From Apostichopus japonicus (Eukaryota > Echinodermata > Holothuroidea > Aspidochirotida > Stichopodidae): a stretch of DNA of 64,000 nt. Location of the stretch: contig NC_092574.1 of the NCBI RefSeq assembly GCF_037975245.1, forward strand, positions 27,076,713 through 27,140,712, written 5' to 3'. Position 1 is the first letter of the stretch. The number at the start of each line of letters is the position of its first letter. The notes beneath the pieces are model-generated. The model saw nothing but the letters and a program-made list of their open reading frames with translations. It made no database searches and was not told the origin of the DNA. This document shows, piece after piece, positions 37,001-52,000 of the stretch. The position numbers and the translations under genes are program-made.

Positions 37001-40000
37001 AGGGAACCACACCATAGCTGAACCGAAGACCTTTTCACAATATGCAAACTTTTCAGGTACTATGGCTTTAGTATTAATAGGCTTTAATGATGTTGAATGT
37101 TCATCTTAGTGTGTACAATGAGTGTAGCAATATCTCTACAGTGCATGATAACTCTAATAATTACCTTGTCAGGTATGTCACTAATTGCAAAATGCATTGT
37201 CTTATGATATATCATTGGAAGAACTTCAGTTTGTTTCTTTCTATGATTAATTTGTCCTGCAAAAGAGTATAAAGAAATATTATGATACATTTCTGAAATT
37301 CCATATTTTAACCTCATCCTATGTGGCATGGTTAATTAGCTTCACATTTGAGTTTTGGTACTTACTTCAAAATTAAATTGATTGACTATCAATTTTAATT
37401 ACCTTTTATTCAAACTAGGTGATTTGTTTGTTGCTGGTCTTATTGATGGCGTTAATATGACAGATGATACTGTGCTTTTGACGAGCAGCAACCAAGCAGT
37501 GGGAGGTACCATAACATTCAGCAAGCCAGTGACATTTGGAGAGAATCTCGCAGTGGATGGAAATGTTGACAGTGTTGACATTTCAGATCTTGAAGCAATC
37601 AGTGTCTACAAGAATGCAACTCATTTTATTGAAGGTAAAATAAATGTGTCCAACTTTGAAATGTTTATTTCTGCTGTTAGTGTTGTGGTAGAAGGGTCTT
37701 TTTATTTTAGATTGAGTTTCCTGCAGGAGAATAACTGCAGTTTACAACAGCATTTGTTCATTTATGAAGATAACCCAAGCTGTTTTCTGATATGCATTTT
37801 ATTGGTCCGTGTGAGACTGATGCAGTTTCCTCGGATCAAAATGTAGGTCTTTAGTCAACTTGCATTAGTTAGCAATGAGACAAACAGCAACCAGCTTAGA
37901 TAGATTTCTATTGTCAAATGTTTCCCATGTTTGCTTCTCTTTTTGATAGGTATTAAGACCTTCAAAACAAACCTGACCAGTCTGGATGGCCTTTCCTTGT
38001 CATCGGGGAAGACCATCGATTCTGTCAGTGTAGAGGAAATGGATCAGAATATTCTCAAAGTAACAGGAGGACAAAATATAACAGGTTTGTTCATGCAGCA
38101 GCTACCTGGCTGATTTTAACTATAGGGTAGGTAGTTGCAGGGTATTGGGAGGTAGTGGGGTGGGGGTGATGTCACTCTATTCAGAGTACTGGCTGATATT
38201 AACTATAGGGTAGGTAGTTGCAGGGTATGGGGAGGTAGTGGAGTGGGGGTGATGTCACTCTATTCAGAGTACTGGCTGATATTAACTATTAGGTAGGTAG
38301 TTGCAGGGTATGGGGAGGTAGTGGAGTGGGGGTGTATCACTCTATTCAGAGTACTGGCTGATATTAACTATAGGGTAGGTAGTTGCAGGGTAGTGGGAGG
38401 TAGTGGGGTGGGGGTGTATCACTCTATTCAGAGTACTGGCTGATATTAACTATAGGGTAGGTTGTTGCAGGGTATGGGGAGGTAGTGGGGTGAGGGTGTA
38501 TCACTCTATTCAGAGTACTGGCTGATTTTAACCATAGGGTAGGTAGTTGCAAGGTATGGGGATGTAGTGGGGGGGGGGTGGGGCTGATGTCCCTCTATTC
38601 CGAGTACTGGCTGATATTAACTAAAGGGTAGGTAGCTGCAGGGTAGTGGGAGGTAGTGGGGTGGGGGTGATGTCACTCTATTCAGAGTACTGGCTGATAT
38701 TAACTATAGGATAGGTAGTTGCAAGGTAGTGGGAGGTAGTGGGGTGGGGGTGTATCACTCTATTCAGAGTACTGGCTGATATTAACTAAAGGGTAGGTAG
38801 TTGCAGGGTAGTGGGAGGTAGTGGGGTGGGGGTGTATCACTCTATTCAGAGTACTGGCTGATATTAACTATAGGGTAGGTAGTTGCAGGGTAGTGGGAGG
38901 TAGTGGGGTGGGGGTGTATCACTCTATTCAGAGTACTGGCTGATATTAACTAAAGGGTAGGTAGTTGCAGGGTAGTGGGAGGTAGTGGGGTGGGGGTGTA
39001 TCACTCTATTCAGAGTACTGGCTGATATTAACTATAGGGTAGGTAGTTGCAGGGTAGTGGGAGGTAGTGGGGTGGGGGTGTATCACTCTATTCAGAGTAC
39101 TGGCTGATATTAACTATAGGGGTAGGTAGTTGCAGGGTAGTGGGAGGTAGTGGGGTGGGGGTGTATCACTCTATTCAGAGTACTGGCTGATATTAACTAA
39201 AGGGTAGGTAGTTGCAGGGTAGTGGGAGGTAGTGGGGTGGGGGTGTATCACTCTATTCAGAGTACTGGCTGATATTAACTATAGGGTAGGTAGTTGCAGG
39301 GTAGTGGGAGGTAGTGGGGTGGGGGTGTATCACTCTATTCAGAGTACTGGCTGATATTAACTAAAGGGTAGGTAGTTGCAGGGTAGTGGGAGGTAGTGGG
39401 GTGGGGGTGTATCACTCTATTCAGAGTACTGGCTGATATTAACTATAGGGTAGGTAGTTGCAGGGTAGTGGGGAGGTAGTGGGGTGGGGGTGATGTCACT
39501 CTATTCAGAGTACTGGCTGATATTAACTAAAGGGTAGGTAGTTGCAGGGTAGTGGGAGGTAGTGGGGTGGGGTGTATCACTCTATTCAGAGTACTGGCTG
39601 ATATTAACTAAAGTGTAGGTAGTTGCAGGGTGGTGGGAGGTAGTGGGGTGGGGGTGATGTCACTCTATTCAGAGTACTGGCTGATATTAACTAAAGGGTA
39701 GGTAGTTGCAGGGTAGTGGGAGGTAGTGGGGTGGGGGTGTATCACTCTATTCAGAGTACTGGCTGATATTAACTATAGGGTAGGTAGTTGCAGGGTAGTG
39801 GGGAGGTAGTGGGGTGGGGGTGATGTCACTCTATTCAGAGTACTGGCTGATATTAACTAAAGGGTAGGTAGTTGCAGGGTAGTGGGAGGTAGTGGGGTGG
39901 GGGTGTATCACTCTATTCAGAGTACTGGCTGATATTAACTAAAGGGTAGGTAGTTGCAGGGTAGTGGGAGGTAGTGGGGTGGGGGTGATGTCACTCTATT

Positions 40001-43000
40001 CAGAGTACTGGCTGATATTAACTAAAGGGTAGGTAGTTGCAGGGTATTGGGAGGTAGTGGGGTGTGCTCGATGTCACTCTATTCCGAGTACTGGCTGATA
40101 TTAACTAAGAGGTAGGTAGTTGCAGGGTAGTGGGAGGTAGTGGGGTGGGGGTGATGTCACTCTATTCCGAGTACTGGCTGATATTAACTAAGAGGTAGGT
40201 AGTTGCAGGGTAGTGGGAGGTAGTGGGAGGTAGTGGGGTGGGGGTGATGTCACTCTATTCCGAGTACTGGCTGATATTAACTAAGAGGTAGGTAGTTGCA
40301 GGGTAGTGGGAGGTAGTGGGGTGGGGGTGATGTCACTCTATTCAGAGTACTGGCTGATATTAACTATAGGGTGGTACGTAGTTGCAGGGTATGGGGAGGT
40401 AGTGGGGGGTGGGGGTGATGTCACTCTATTCAGAGTACCAAATTACCAAAAAGTATATATAAAAAAGGACAAGGAAACCTGTTCCATGTCAGAAGTAAAC
40501 AAGTTGTGAATCAAGTCTGATATCTCAGTGTACTGTGTTTAAATTGCTGGTGAACCAGCACCTATCCCTTTACCCCACCCACCTACCTATCTCTCTACCC
40601 TACCCACCTGCCTATCTCTCTACCCACCCACTTTCCAATCTCTCTACCCACCAACCCACCTTCCTATCTCTCTACCCCACCCACCTTCCTATCTCTCTAC
40701 CCCACTCTGGAAACTAGACCTGTTTATCTCAAGTGTTACAAGTGAAATACCATTCACTGGCAGTTTTGAAACTAGACTTGTTTATGCCAAATGTATCTGA
40801 GTATAAGCATGAACGACAGGGTAGCCTCGCAGTAATACCCTTAAAAAAATACCAAATTTTACAGCCATTTGCTGAAGTTACTTTGCCTCTTCTTTGAATT
40901 TTCTGTTGTTATTTCCACTACAGGCAGTTACACATTTACCAATGATCTGGACATGCAGGGGAATTTATCTGTGGAAGGAACAGTGAATGGTTTAAATCTT
41001 CCAGGTGACATCTTATTGGTTGATAGCTCTGAGCTGTTTGTAATTGGAGGACCAATCTCTTTCACTCAAAACTTGAATGTCTCAAATATGACTGCCCGAG
41101 TTTCCATTGATGGAATATCCACTAATACTGGTATGTTAGTTTTATTTTGTTTCTGTTGAAACTATTGAGAGAAATCAATCCACTGAAAACATGAATAGCT
41201 GCTATACTGGTATGTTAGTTTTATTTTGTTTCTGTTGAAACTATTGAGAGAAATCAATCCACTGAAAACATGAATAGCCACTAACACTGGTATGTTAGTT
41301 TTATTTTGTTTCTGTTGAAACTATTGAGGGAAATCAATGCACTGACAACATGAATTGTTCACTTTATAATGATTTTGTTGCAATTGACATGGGATTCAGT
41401 TGGATTGCTTCTTACAATCATTCAATTTACTTAAGATATTTTTAAGGCATCTTTATGAAATGTAATGAGATCTTGAATCTCAGAGATATTTTAGACATCA
41501 CAATAGGTGTCTAAAACTTTTCGTCATCACAATGGCTATGAAAAGTATCTTATACAGTAAAATTATTGCAAAATAAAACCCTTAGAATGTTGGAAATATT
41601 TTATATATAAAGCAACTTTAACATGAACTCAAACTTGTTATCACTGTAGGTGGAGCAGTGCTAGACTTGCTTTCAGTTTCTCCAATGGACAATTCTGATC
41701 AGGTGGTTACAGGTAGTATCACATTCAGAGATGATTTAGTCTTAGAGAAAGACACAGCCTGTGATGGTGACGTGGATGGTGTTGATCTGAGTGAACTTGC
41801 ACAGGATGCTGTAGGGAAGGATGAAGATGCCAGAGTGACTGGTAACTTTGGTTTGAACACTTTAATTAACTGAAGACAATTAGCTCTTATGGCAAGGAAG
41901 TCACATGAAGATTACTAATCTAATTTCATTACTTTTAATATAGGAAAGACAAAGTGCTACACATTTCATCACATCCGCCCATTATTTGACAACGTATTGA
42001 CAAAGTAATGACAAAGTATTGTCATTAATTGTTAGTAAATGTATTGGCAGGCTTAAAGGTATTCCACCTTACTTCAGCCAGGAGATGCTGTACTCAGCAT
42101 ATCTTGCTTCTTATTCAAGCTAATGTTTTATCTAATAAGCCAGTGTCTTCTTCAGGATATAGTGAGTTTCTCTGATTCCTCCTACTTTTGTTTCCTTTTC
42201 TAGTCTTCTTATCTAAGAAACAAGTTGATTGAGTGACTCTTTTAGTCAGTAGTAAATGTACTCTGAATGTTAGCTTCTATATTGCCCAGTCATCAGTCAT
42301 AAAAGTGTCATAAAAGTTTCACACATGTGTGATCTTGATCCAGAAGCAATTCTCCAAGATTAAAAGTTTATAATTCTGTAATAATTAGGAGGTTATGAGA
42401 GGTGTGGGAAGAGGAGTAAGGGGGGAAGGAGGGGTGTGAATATGTCCTCAGGGCAGGCCTATGTTTGAGCATTATTACAACAATATTGTGATTTGTAATG
42501 AAAATGCTGTTGACAAGGTTTTGCTGTCATATTTATCTTGCTCTATAGATTTGTGTTTTCAAGTTTGCCATTTGGGAGTATCACAGCATTTTATACTTCA
42601 AGTTTGAGTAAATATTGCAAAGTCGAGTCATAGGTCAATTATTTGGACTACACTGATCATGCAATGCATACAGAGATACTTTACTTGGTATTTGATTTGC
42701 AGGGTTCAAGACATTTATGGGATCGTTGCATTTCCAACAAGACATCATGCTGGAGGGTCTCATTTCTGGTGTAAACCTGACTTCATTGGATGCAGGAGTC
42801 CTTAAGCTGGATGACACCATTTGGAGCCCAAATGCAAAGTTAATCTTTTCTGCACCAAATGCAGTGGTTAGTTTAACAGTGAAAATGTCTGGATGTGTTA
42901 TAACAAGCACTACACATATTGTGAAAGAATTAAGAATGCTATTTGTATTTCTTACACATCCATTTTTGGATTTGATACTTGTAGACATCTGTTAGTAGCA

Positions 43001-46000
43001 GTGCTAAGCATTACAGGATAAGTAGTTTATCTATAATTAATTAATAGTAAATCAGGCATTGTCAGTGTGTAAGACTGATATTAGGGAAGTTCAGTGAATA
43101 GAGTGGAATGGGATGGGTAATAACATTCTGAAATTACCTTTCCATATCAAAATGAAAGCTCTGCCTCTATACATATTCCTGGTGTGTGAATTCTGTATAA
43201 ACACTATAGGTTTGACATCCCTTAAGGTTTCTTTTTGACAAGCACTTTTCAAAGTAACATCTGAAGTTAGTTATTAATTAGGAGATTTTGGTGCAGGAAG
43301 ATAAATGTATCCAAAACTTCAGTATGTTTTTGCTCATATACAATCTTGACTAGTCCACAAAACTCAGGATGGATTAGTTCCAGAGTATTATCTTGGAAGC
43401 AGATGAAGGTGACATTTCATAATAAAGTGGATACCAAGGAACAAGGTTCCCTTTTTTAAGTCAACCATTTGTTAGAACAAAATTTTATTAGGTGGTGTTA
43501 ATCTTAGCCTGTCGCTTTGATGAAATGGTCAGCAAGTTTAGTCATTTTCTGCAGATACATTGGAAGCTGGCAAACATGTTTCAGCATAATCTAGGAGATT
43601 ATTTATACTCTAGCAGATTATGTTAGACAGTTATTTGCACATCCTATCACCTTATTTTTTCTCAATTAATTCCTTTTAAAAGTTTGCAGCTAATTTGGAG
43701 ACCTACAACCAGCACAGTTTTGACAGTATTAGCTTCAGGGACTTGTCTCTCCATGGTCAGAACGAAACTATCAACGGAGTAAAGACATTTCAAGCGATCC
43801 ATTCCAACAGCAAAGTTGACGTAATGGAAAATGTAAATGGCGTCTCTGTCACAAGGCTTTGTCTGAATGCAGTCTACTTAAATGATAATTATGGAATTAA
43901 AGATATTGTCGGTGATATCACCTTTGAGAAGAATCTTAGGATTGAGGGCAGTCTGATACTGAACGGAACACTTGAAGGTGCGTCTCTCATCTTCTGTCTT
44001 GCTTGCATCCTCTCACCTCCAATCCTTTCTCTTACCTACACACCTTCTCATTTTGATCACTCATCCTGTCCATCTAATGTTTAACTCATCCTGTCCGTCG
44101 AATGTTAAACTCAAACTGACCGTCGAATGTTAAACTCATCCTGTCCGTCTAATGTTAAACTCATCCTGTCCGTCTAATGTTAAATTCGTCCTGTCCGTCT
44201 TAGAATGTTCAACTCATCCTGTCCATTTAATGTTAAACTTGTCCTGTCCAAACTCGCCCTGTCCATCAAATGTTAAACTCGTCCTGTCCATCTAATGTTA
44301 AACTTGTCCTTTCCATCTAATGTTCATCTTGTCCTGTCCGTCTAATGTTAAACTCATCCTGTCCGTCTGATGTTAAACTCATCCTGTCTGTCTAATGTTC
44401 AACTCGTCCTGTCCATCTAATGTTAAACATGTCCTGTCCATCTAATGTTAAACTCGTCCTGTCCATATAATGTTAAACTCATCCTGTCCATCTAATGTTC
44501 AACTCATCCTGTCCATATAATGTTCAACTCGTCCTGTCCATCTAATGTTAAACTCGTCCTGTCCGTCTAATGTTAAACTCTTCCTGTCCGTCTAATGTTA
44601 AACTCGTCCTGTCCGTCTAATATTAAACATGTCCTGTCCGTCTAATATTCTTTACGTCCTGTCCGTCTAATGTTCAACTCGTCCTGTCCGTCTAATGTTA
44701 AACTCATCCTGTCCGTCTAATTTTCAACTCATCCTGTCCGTCTAATTTTCAACTCATCCTGTCCGTCTAATGTTAAACTTATCCTGTCCGTCTAAAGTTA
44801 AATTCTCAATAAATGCTCTTTCACCACGATTGGATATTCTTTGCTATTTTCTTTCCTTTTTGTCAACATCTTTCATTTATATCCTCTGTTCCTTCATCTT
44901 CCATATGTTCAGTTAACCAGTTAATTCTGTATATACTACTATATACTTGTCCACTGTGATTTGTCAATTTGCCATTAAAGATTGTCTTCCTAGGATGGAA
45001 AGCCTGCCTGATGCTGTCTCTTTCTGTCTGTTTGACTGTCTATCTGTATGTCTGCCTTTATATACTGCTCAGTGTCTTGTTCATGTCTTCATGTTTCATT
45101 TGGTCTTCATATATGTCTGTCTCTTGGTTGTTTTGTCTGTCTGTCCATCTGTCTGTCTGCCTTTATATACTGCTCAGTTATTTGTCCATGTCTTCATGTT
45201 TCATTTGGGCTTCATATATATGTCTGTCTCTTGGTTGTTTTGTCTGTCTGTCCATCTGTCTGTCTGCCTTTATATACTGCTCAGTGTCTTGTTCATGTCC
45301 GCATGTTTCATTTGGTCTTCATATATGTCTGTCTCTTGGTTGTTTTGTCTGTCTGTCCATCTGTCTGTCTGCCTTTATATACTGCTCAGTTATTTGTCCA
45401 TGTCTTCATGTTTCATTTGGTCTTCATATATATGTCTGTCTCTTGGTTGTTTTGTCTGTCTGTCCATCTGTATGTCTGCCTTTATATACTGCTCAGTTAT
45501 TTGTCCATGTCTTCATGTTTCATTTGGGCTTCATATATATGTCTGTCTCTTGGTTGTTTTGTCTGTCTGTCCATCTGTCTGTCTGCCTTTATATACTGCT
45601 CAGTTATTTGTCCATGTCTTCATGTTTCATTTGGGCTTCATATATATGTCTGTCTCTTGGTTGTTTTGTCTGTCTGTCTGTCATTTTCTGATTGCGTCTT
45701 TTGTCAAGTACATGTGTTGTGCTGTTGGGCTATAACTCGCATGCTTCCAGTGATGATATCTCAATTAAAATGAAATATTGTGACATTAATCTGGCTCATA
45801 TGTGACATATGGATTATCAGTTTATTCATGTCATTTGTTCTCATAAACAGGGTTGTACTTGCAAGATTTGGTGACACTGCATGGCAGGCAGGACATATAT
45901 TCAAGCACTGGATTTTATTCTAAAGTTTATGTGGAAGAACTGATGGCAGCCAGTGATGTAAACGTAACCCAGGAAGTAAATAGAGAGAATGTTGTTGAAA

Positions 46001-49000
46001 TCTACTATGACACATTGCTATCTGTGGGTAAGTGCTCATATGCAATTCTCCCAAAGTACAACTTGTTATTTCTAGATGTTTAGCTGTTTCTACATAGCAG
46101 ACTATCTTCAACTATCCATCTTTTATGCATGATGGTCTACTTTTATAATGGTAAATGCAGCTGTGTGATCAGCAATGTACTTGGATGTACTTGGATCAAA
46201 TCTAACTTAGTCTCTGAGATTATTATCAAGGGAGATTCAAGCTTTCAGAATTTCATAAATATGCATAGCTGCCATGGGTGGTTAGAATGGTTGTATGACT
46301 CCTTGAGCCTTGGCTTTAATTCTAGCCATGTCAGATTTTGTTGCTGGTCCAGCATAAATCTACAATGTCAGAATTTTCTTGGTCTGAATACCAGCCCTGG
46401 CAATTATTATCAATCAGCCTATAAACATCAAAGGCATGAAGTTTCAAATTTGCTCTATTCCTGACAGTATTTTGCTGTGTAATTACTAGTTTCAGGAGAG
46501 TAAGAGAAGCTACTCAATGTTAAGAAGAAAAGTCTCCATTTGAACTAGTCAGCTATCAGTGTTATTTCATTTATCATTTACATGGGTTATATTTTAATTA
46601 ATCAACTATTGATGATATTGATACTGTAGTTGTTCTGCAACTTAACTGTTTGATTTGTGAGTTTATCAGTTTCTTTCTCGTCATTTATGCATCTATAAAC
46701 ACATCTGTTTGTTTCGTTTCAGCTGATCAAAACATCACAGGACATAAAACATTCATGCAGGCTGTGGTTATTGATGATAATTTGCAAGTCAATGGATCAG
46801 TAAATGATGTTGATATCTCGGATCTTGCCGACGATGCTGTCTACGATACTGGGAATCACACCATTTTGGAAGAGAAAGTGTTCACATCCACTTTTTGGGT
46901 TGATAAGATGAAAATTGGCGGTAAGCCTCGCTGAATAAGACCTCCATTTTAAGTTATCAAGATCAAGTATTGACATTTTAAACAGTCTTTGAAAATATCT
47001 AGAGAAATTTGTTAAATTGTTGTCTGTTTGAAGTTGGATAATATAATATATTAATTGTTTATTAATTATGAAGAGCTATAATGGTTTTGGTAGAAATTAT
47101 TTTCCACATTTGGTGGATACAGAGGGGATCTTATCTCAAGTTTTTTTTCTATGCTCAGCACAAAAGCTTGACAGTTTTCAAGTTGGAATGTTTGCTAACC
47201 TATTATTGCTGTAATGACAATCCAAAGAAAGCTTTCTCACAGAAAATCTGACCTATTTTTGCCATGCAGAATTTCCCCCCAAAATATTTTGTGCTGTTTT
47301 CCATTACATACTATTAAATAAGTTTTCATTATACCTCAAAATATGTCAAAGCTACTCATATATGGACAAAAGCATTGGTGATCCCAATTCCTATTTGCAA
47401 ATTAATCTAGGGCAAAGTATACTATTTGTTTACTTTATCTTATTCGCTGTAGGTTTCGTTAATGGAGCAAATTTTTCTGAGTTTGTGGATGATATTGTCC
47501 TGCAAAACGAACCACAGACCATCACTGGAAACCTGTCATTTTTGAAGACTTTGAATTTGAACAGCAGCTTGGATGTGGAGGGAACCATCAACGGCCTAAG
47601 TTTGACAGAATTTAATTCTTCTGTACACAAAGTGACTGATGAAGAGTTTACAGGTAAGAGAGAGACTCTTTGCATGATCATTTCCTTGAGGAATGTTCTG
47701 ATATTTCCACATCTTTGAATAGAAAAATTGATGAATATTCATCACATGTTTACTGCTGTTTAATATTGAGGTGAGCAGAGGGGGCAAGAGGGGGTTAGAG
47801 GTGGGAAGAGGGGGTTGGGCATGATGGCAAACCTGAAGCTCAATATGCCCTACATGATATTGTAATGTAAGTTGTGTAATTATTCAGGTAGCTTCATGCT
47901 ATTGGCATATGGGGAATGTTGGCCTAAGGTGGTGTATTTTAATTGGACAGAAAGACGACAGACAAAGACACAGAGAAGGCAATAATCCAGAGAGATATTC
48001 TCTAGATAATGTACAGAGAAACATGAAATAAAACCTTATCAGGAACTTAAAACTAAGCTGTCTTGCAGTGTCTTGGGGCTACAAGGGTAGGAAGCCTACC
48101 GACAAGATGTTACACGAGATACTACTTAGAAAATGAGGTTGCTTCCAATGGAGTGGCCATAAGTGAGCTTGCTACAAGTGGGTTTGCCCATGTGATGTAA
48201 ACAGCTTTATGCTGCTTTTAAAAATCTGTCCCTAAAAACCCCTCCCCACAGGTGGTGCACATCCATCTTCTGGTTTTCCATGCTGGGCAGTTTGTCCCCT
48301 GTTGCCTTCTTAAATTTGGTAAAACTACAATTGTACAATGGTCTTAATGGGCATCCCCATAGAGCCTCAATATTATACCAAGGTAGTAGCCTGCTTATAA
48401 ACACAGGAGAGATTATCTAAAACAACGCACCATTATAGTCCTTTAGTATACAATGCACCATTATACAAAGCACCAGCCATTCCTAATCTGCCATTGGCCA
48501 CTTCCTGCTCCATGATGTAGCTTGCCTGCTTGAATTATCTGATCCTCTTCAGAGTGAAAAAATAATAATTATTTTTGAAGCCTAATTTCTAATAATAGTC
48601 TTTGATTTGCAGGTGAGCTTCAATTTGGTATGGTCTATGCTAATGACACTATTTCTGTTGACAGTCTGGTCAACGGAGTTGATATTGGAGATGATACACT
48701 TGTCAAAGATCAAGAGGTAAGCATGCTTTCTAGTCTAATTTCCATAAGTGTATTGTAAATGTGTAACCAAATACCCCAAAACAAAAGAAATACAAACCCC
48801 CTGAAAACTTGGAAATTAAAAGCAACTTATAAAGACACAGGAAGAAACAAGCGACAAACGAAATAAAGATCCGAACAATGAAAGCTATGAGGGGAAGCAA
48901 TTTCAGAAGTGGATTTGATTTAGGTAGCAAGAGATCAGAGGGATGGAAAGCTTTCTTACTATTGATTTTTTATTTATTGATTATTTAAAGTTGACTTTGT

Positions 49001-52000
49001 CCACTTTATCCTATATTTGTGCCATAATTTAAGCTAGAAATGAGACTGAAGTTCTCTGTTACCTAGTTGTTTTCCTCTGAATTTTGTGTGGTTTGTTACA
49101 GAAAGCCACAAATTTGAAAGAGAATGGTGGTTTTTGTAAACATTGTTCAAAGCCATATTTATACTCTACAGCATACATACTGTATAATTTACATATTTAA
49201 TAGATTCAGTCAGTGTTCCTTCATTGAATAACTTTAGCTTTTAGTATCTCATCTATCTGTCCAAACAGAAGGACATTTACTTAATAACTAATGTATTATT
49301 TGAAGGTTCCCATGTACTCACTATGATATGACAGGGAAGACCTATTGGTTATTCTATTAATTAGAATTAATACTCTCTTTAAAACCTTGCTTGCATACAG
49401 AGGATTTATCTCATTTTGTATTTAAGCTTGTAATTACTATCATTTCTAATTCCATGTTTTAGTCATATTTATAAACACATTTTGATATTTATTTGTACTA
49501 CAAAAAAAAATGAAAATATGAACTGTTATGAAATTGGATGGAATTGATATTGCTTGATTGACTAATTGATTGATTGTCTTTTTAACAGGGTCAATCAGTT
49601 TCTGGAATTAAGACATTTACATCAGAAGTAAGAGTGAATGGTAACATAACCTGTGATACAGTCAACGATGTGGACATCAATTATCTTGATGCATCAATTT
49701 TGAAGACAGAGGGTAATCAAAACATCACAGGGAATTATATCTTCTGGTGTAAGTATTCCCTCCCTCCCTCCTTCCCTCCACTCACTCCCTCCCGCCCTCA
49801 TATATTCTAGCTTATCAAGAGTATCAGTCCATCAAATTTGGTAGTAAATACAATTAATATGTGATAGTTCTTGAATACCATGTTGCATTAGATGATGTAT
49901 TTCTATATATTTTCATGTCACTTATGTCCTTGATGTTAAATAGTAGTAACCATTATTATAGCATCATAACAATATAACCAAATTTGAATAAAAAATTAGT
50001 ATACACACTTAAAGGAATCATTGTATTCACTACAAAGTGTGTGTTCTTAGTGGCAAGAGCAGGGTATAGCTGAAGATGTTTTGTAATTTCTATTACTGAA
50101 TATAGAAGTTTCTTCTGCTTTAATACTTTTTTTTGTATATGCCTCTTAATGTATTTCTTAAACAAAATACTATGCTGGCTTCTTTTTTACAGATTACTTT
50201 TGTCCTAGGATACATAACACTGACATTGAATTAATTTAAATTATCCATTTTTAATTTTTGGTTCCTTGCTTTAGCAAAAGGAACCTATGCAGTCATGTTG
50301 GCGTGTGTGTGTGTGTGTATGTGTGTGTGTGTGTGTCTGTGTGTGCATCTGTGACACTTTCTTGGGTACGCTCTATCTCAATAAGGGAAAGTTGGATTGA
50401 GGCCAAACTTGGACTATAGATCCGCCATATGGAGAAGGTGTGCCCTATTGTTTTTGGTGCCCACAAAGGTCACCAAAGGTCAGTTATGGTCCAAAAACCG
50501 AACATATTAAAACTGCAATAACTCCCAGTGCCAATGTGCGACAAGATTGATATTTTGGGAAAAGTTGTTAACTGGTTAGGGGAACATTTTCAAACTTAAC
50601 GGTCATGTGATCCGAGGTCACCAAAGGTCAATTAATGATAAAAAACTAGTTTTTTTGCGATAACTTGAGAACGAAACGTCCGTTAGGGTTGGGAGTTGCT
50701 TCAATGTTATCCAATTGTTGACCCGCATCTGGGTGACCCTTGACCTCAATTTGACCTCTGGTGACCTTAACGTGTTTTTGGGGATTTTTACAGTTTTGAT
50801 GCTATTTTCAGATGTCAAAGGTAACTTCTGATCATAAATGTCAAAGGGTTGACCCCGTGTGACCTTTATGTGCGAAGTTATATGGGGTCAAAGTTTTTCG
50901 GTCGGAGTTAGGATGGTTGTACAGACTTTTCATTTTGTTTTTTGGAATCAGGAGATTAAACTTCATCTGAAACCAAGGTCAAAAGGTCAAAGGTCACATT
51001 AGAAAAATTGTGCTTATTTTGGGAGGAAACGAGCAAACAAGAAAATGTTTGGTTTTGATGCTAGATTTGGATATCAAAGGTACCTTCCGATCAAAAATGT
51101 CAATTGGTTGACACCCGTGTGACCTTCGTGTGCGAAGTTATACAGGGTCAAAGTTAATTTTCAGACATTTAATGCAACAACTCCCAGTTCCAAGGTGTGA
51201 CATGGTTGATATTTTTGGACAAGTTGCAAATGGTATAGGGGAATATTTTCAAACTTAACGGTCATGTGATCCGAGGTCACCAAAGGTCAATTAATGTCAA
51301 AAAACTAGTATTTTGGGGGTAGAAAATGGGCAAAGAAAAAAATGTTTGATTTTTTATAGTTTGATGCTCTAATTTAGGTCTCATCAATCAAAAATGTCAA
51401 TAAGTTGACCCAAGGTGACCTTTGTATGTTAAGTTATATGAGGTCAAAGTTAATTTTCAGACATTTAGTGTAATAACTCCCAGTGCCAAGGTGTTACATG
51501 GTTGATATTTTTGGACAAGTTGCAAATGGTATAGGGGAATATTTTCAAACTTAACGGTCATGTGATCCGAGGTCACCAAAGGTCAATTAATGATAAAAAA
51601 CTAGTATTTTTGCGATAACTTGAGAACAAATTGTCCGTTAGGGTTGGGAGTTGCTTCAATGTAATCCAATTGTCGACCCGCATCTGGGTGACCCTTGACC
51701 TCAATTTGACCTTTGGTGACCTTTTTAGTGTTTTGTGGATTTTTACAGTTTTGATGCTATTTTCAGATGTTAAAGGTAACTTCTGATCATAAATGTCAAT
51801 GGGTTGACCCCGGTGTGACCTTCGTGTGCGAAGTTATATGAGGTCAAAGTTAATTTTCAGACATTTAATGCAATAACTCCCAGTTCCAAGGTGTGACAAG
51901 GTTAATATTTTTGGAGTAGTTGCAAATGGTATAGGGGAATATTTTCAAACTTAACGGTTATGTGATACAAGGTCACCAAAGGTCAATTAATGATAAAAAA

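Noticed and set aside
44947-45773. Three overlapping forward open frames of 240-262 codons, Cys/Leu-rich like membrane proteins
   Set aside because: All three frames of the same 112-bp tandem repeat are open. That is a property of the repeat and there is no homology or exon structure.
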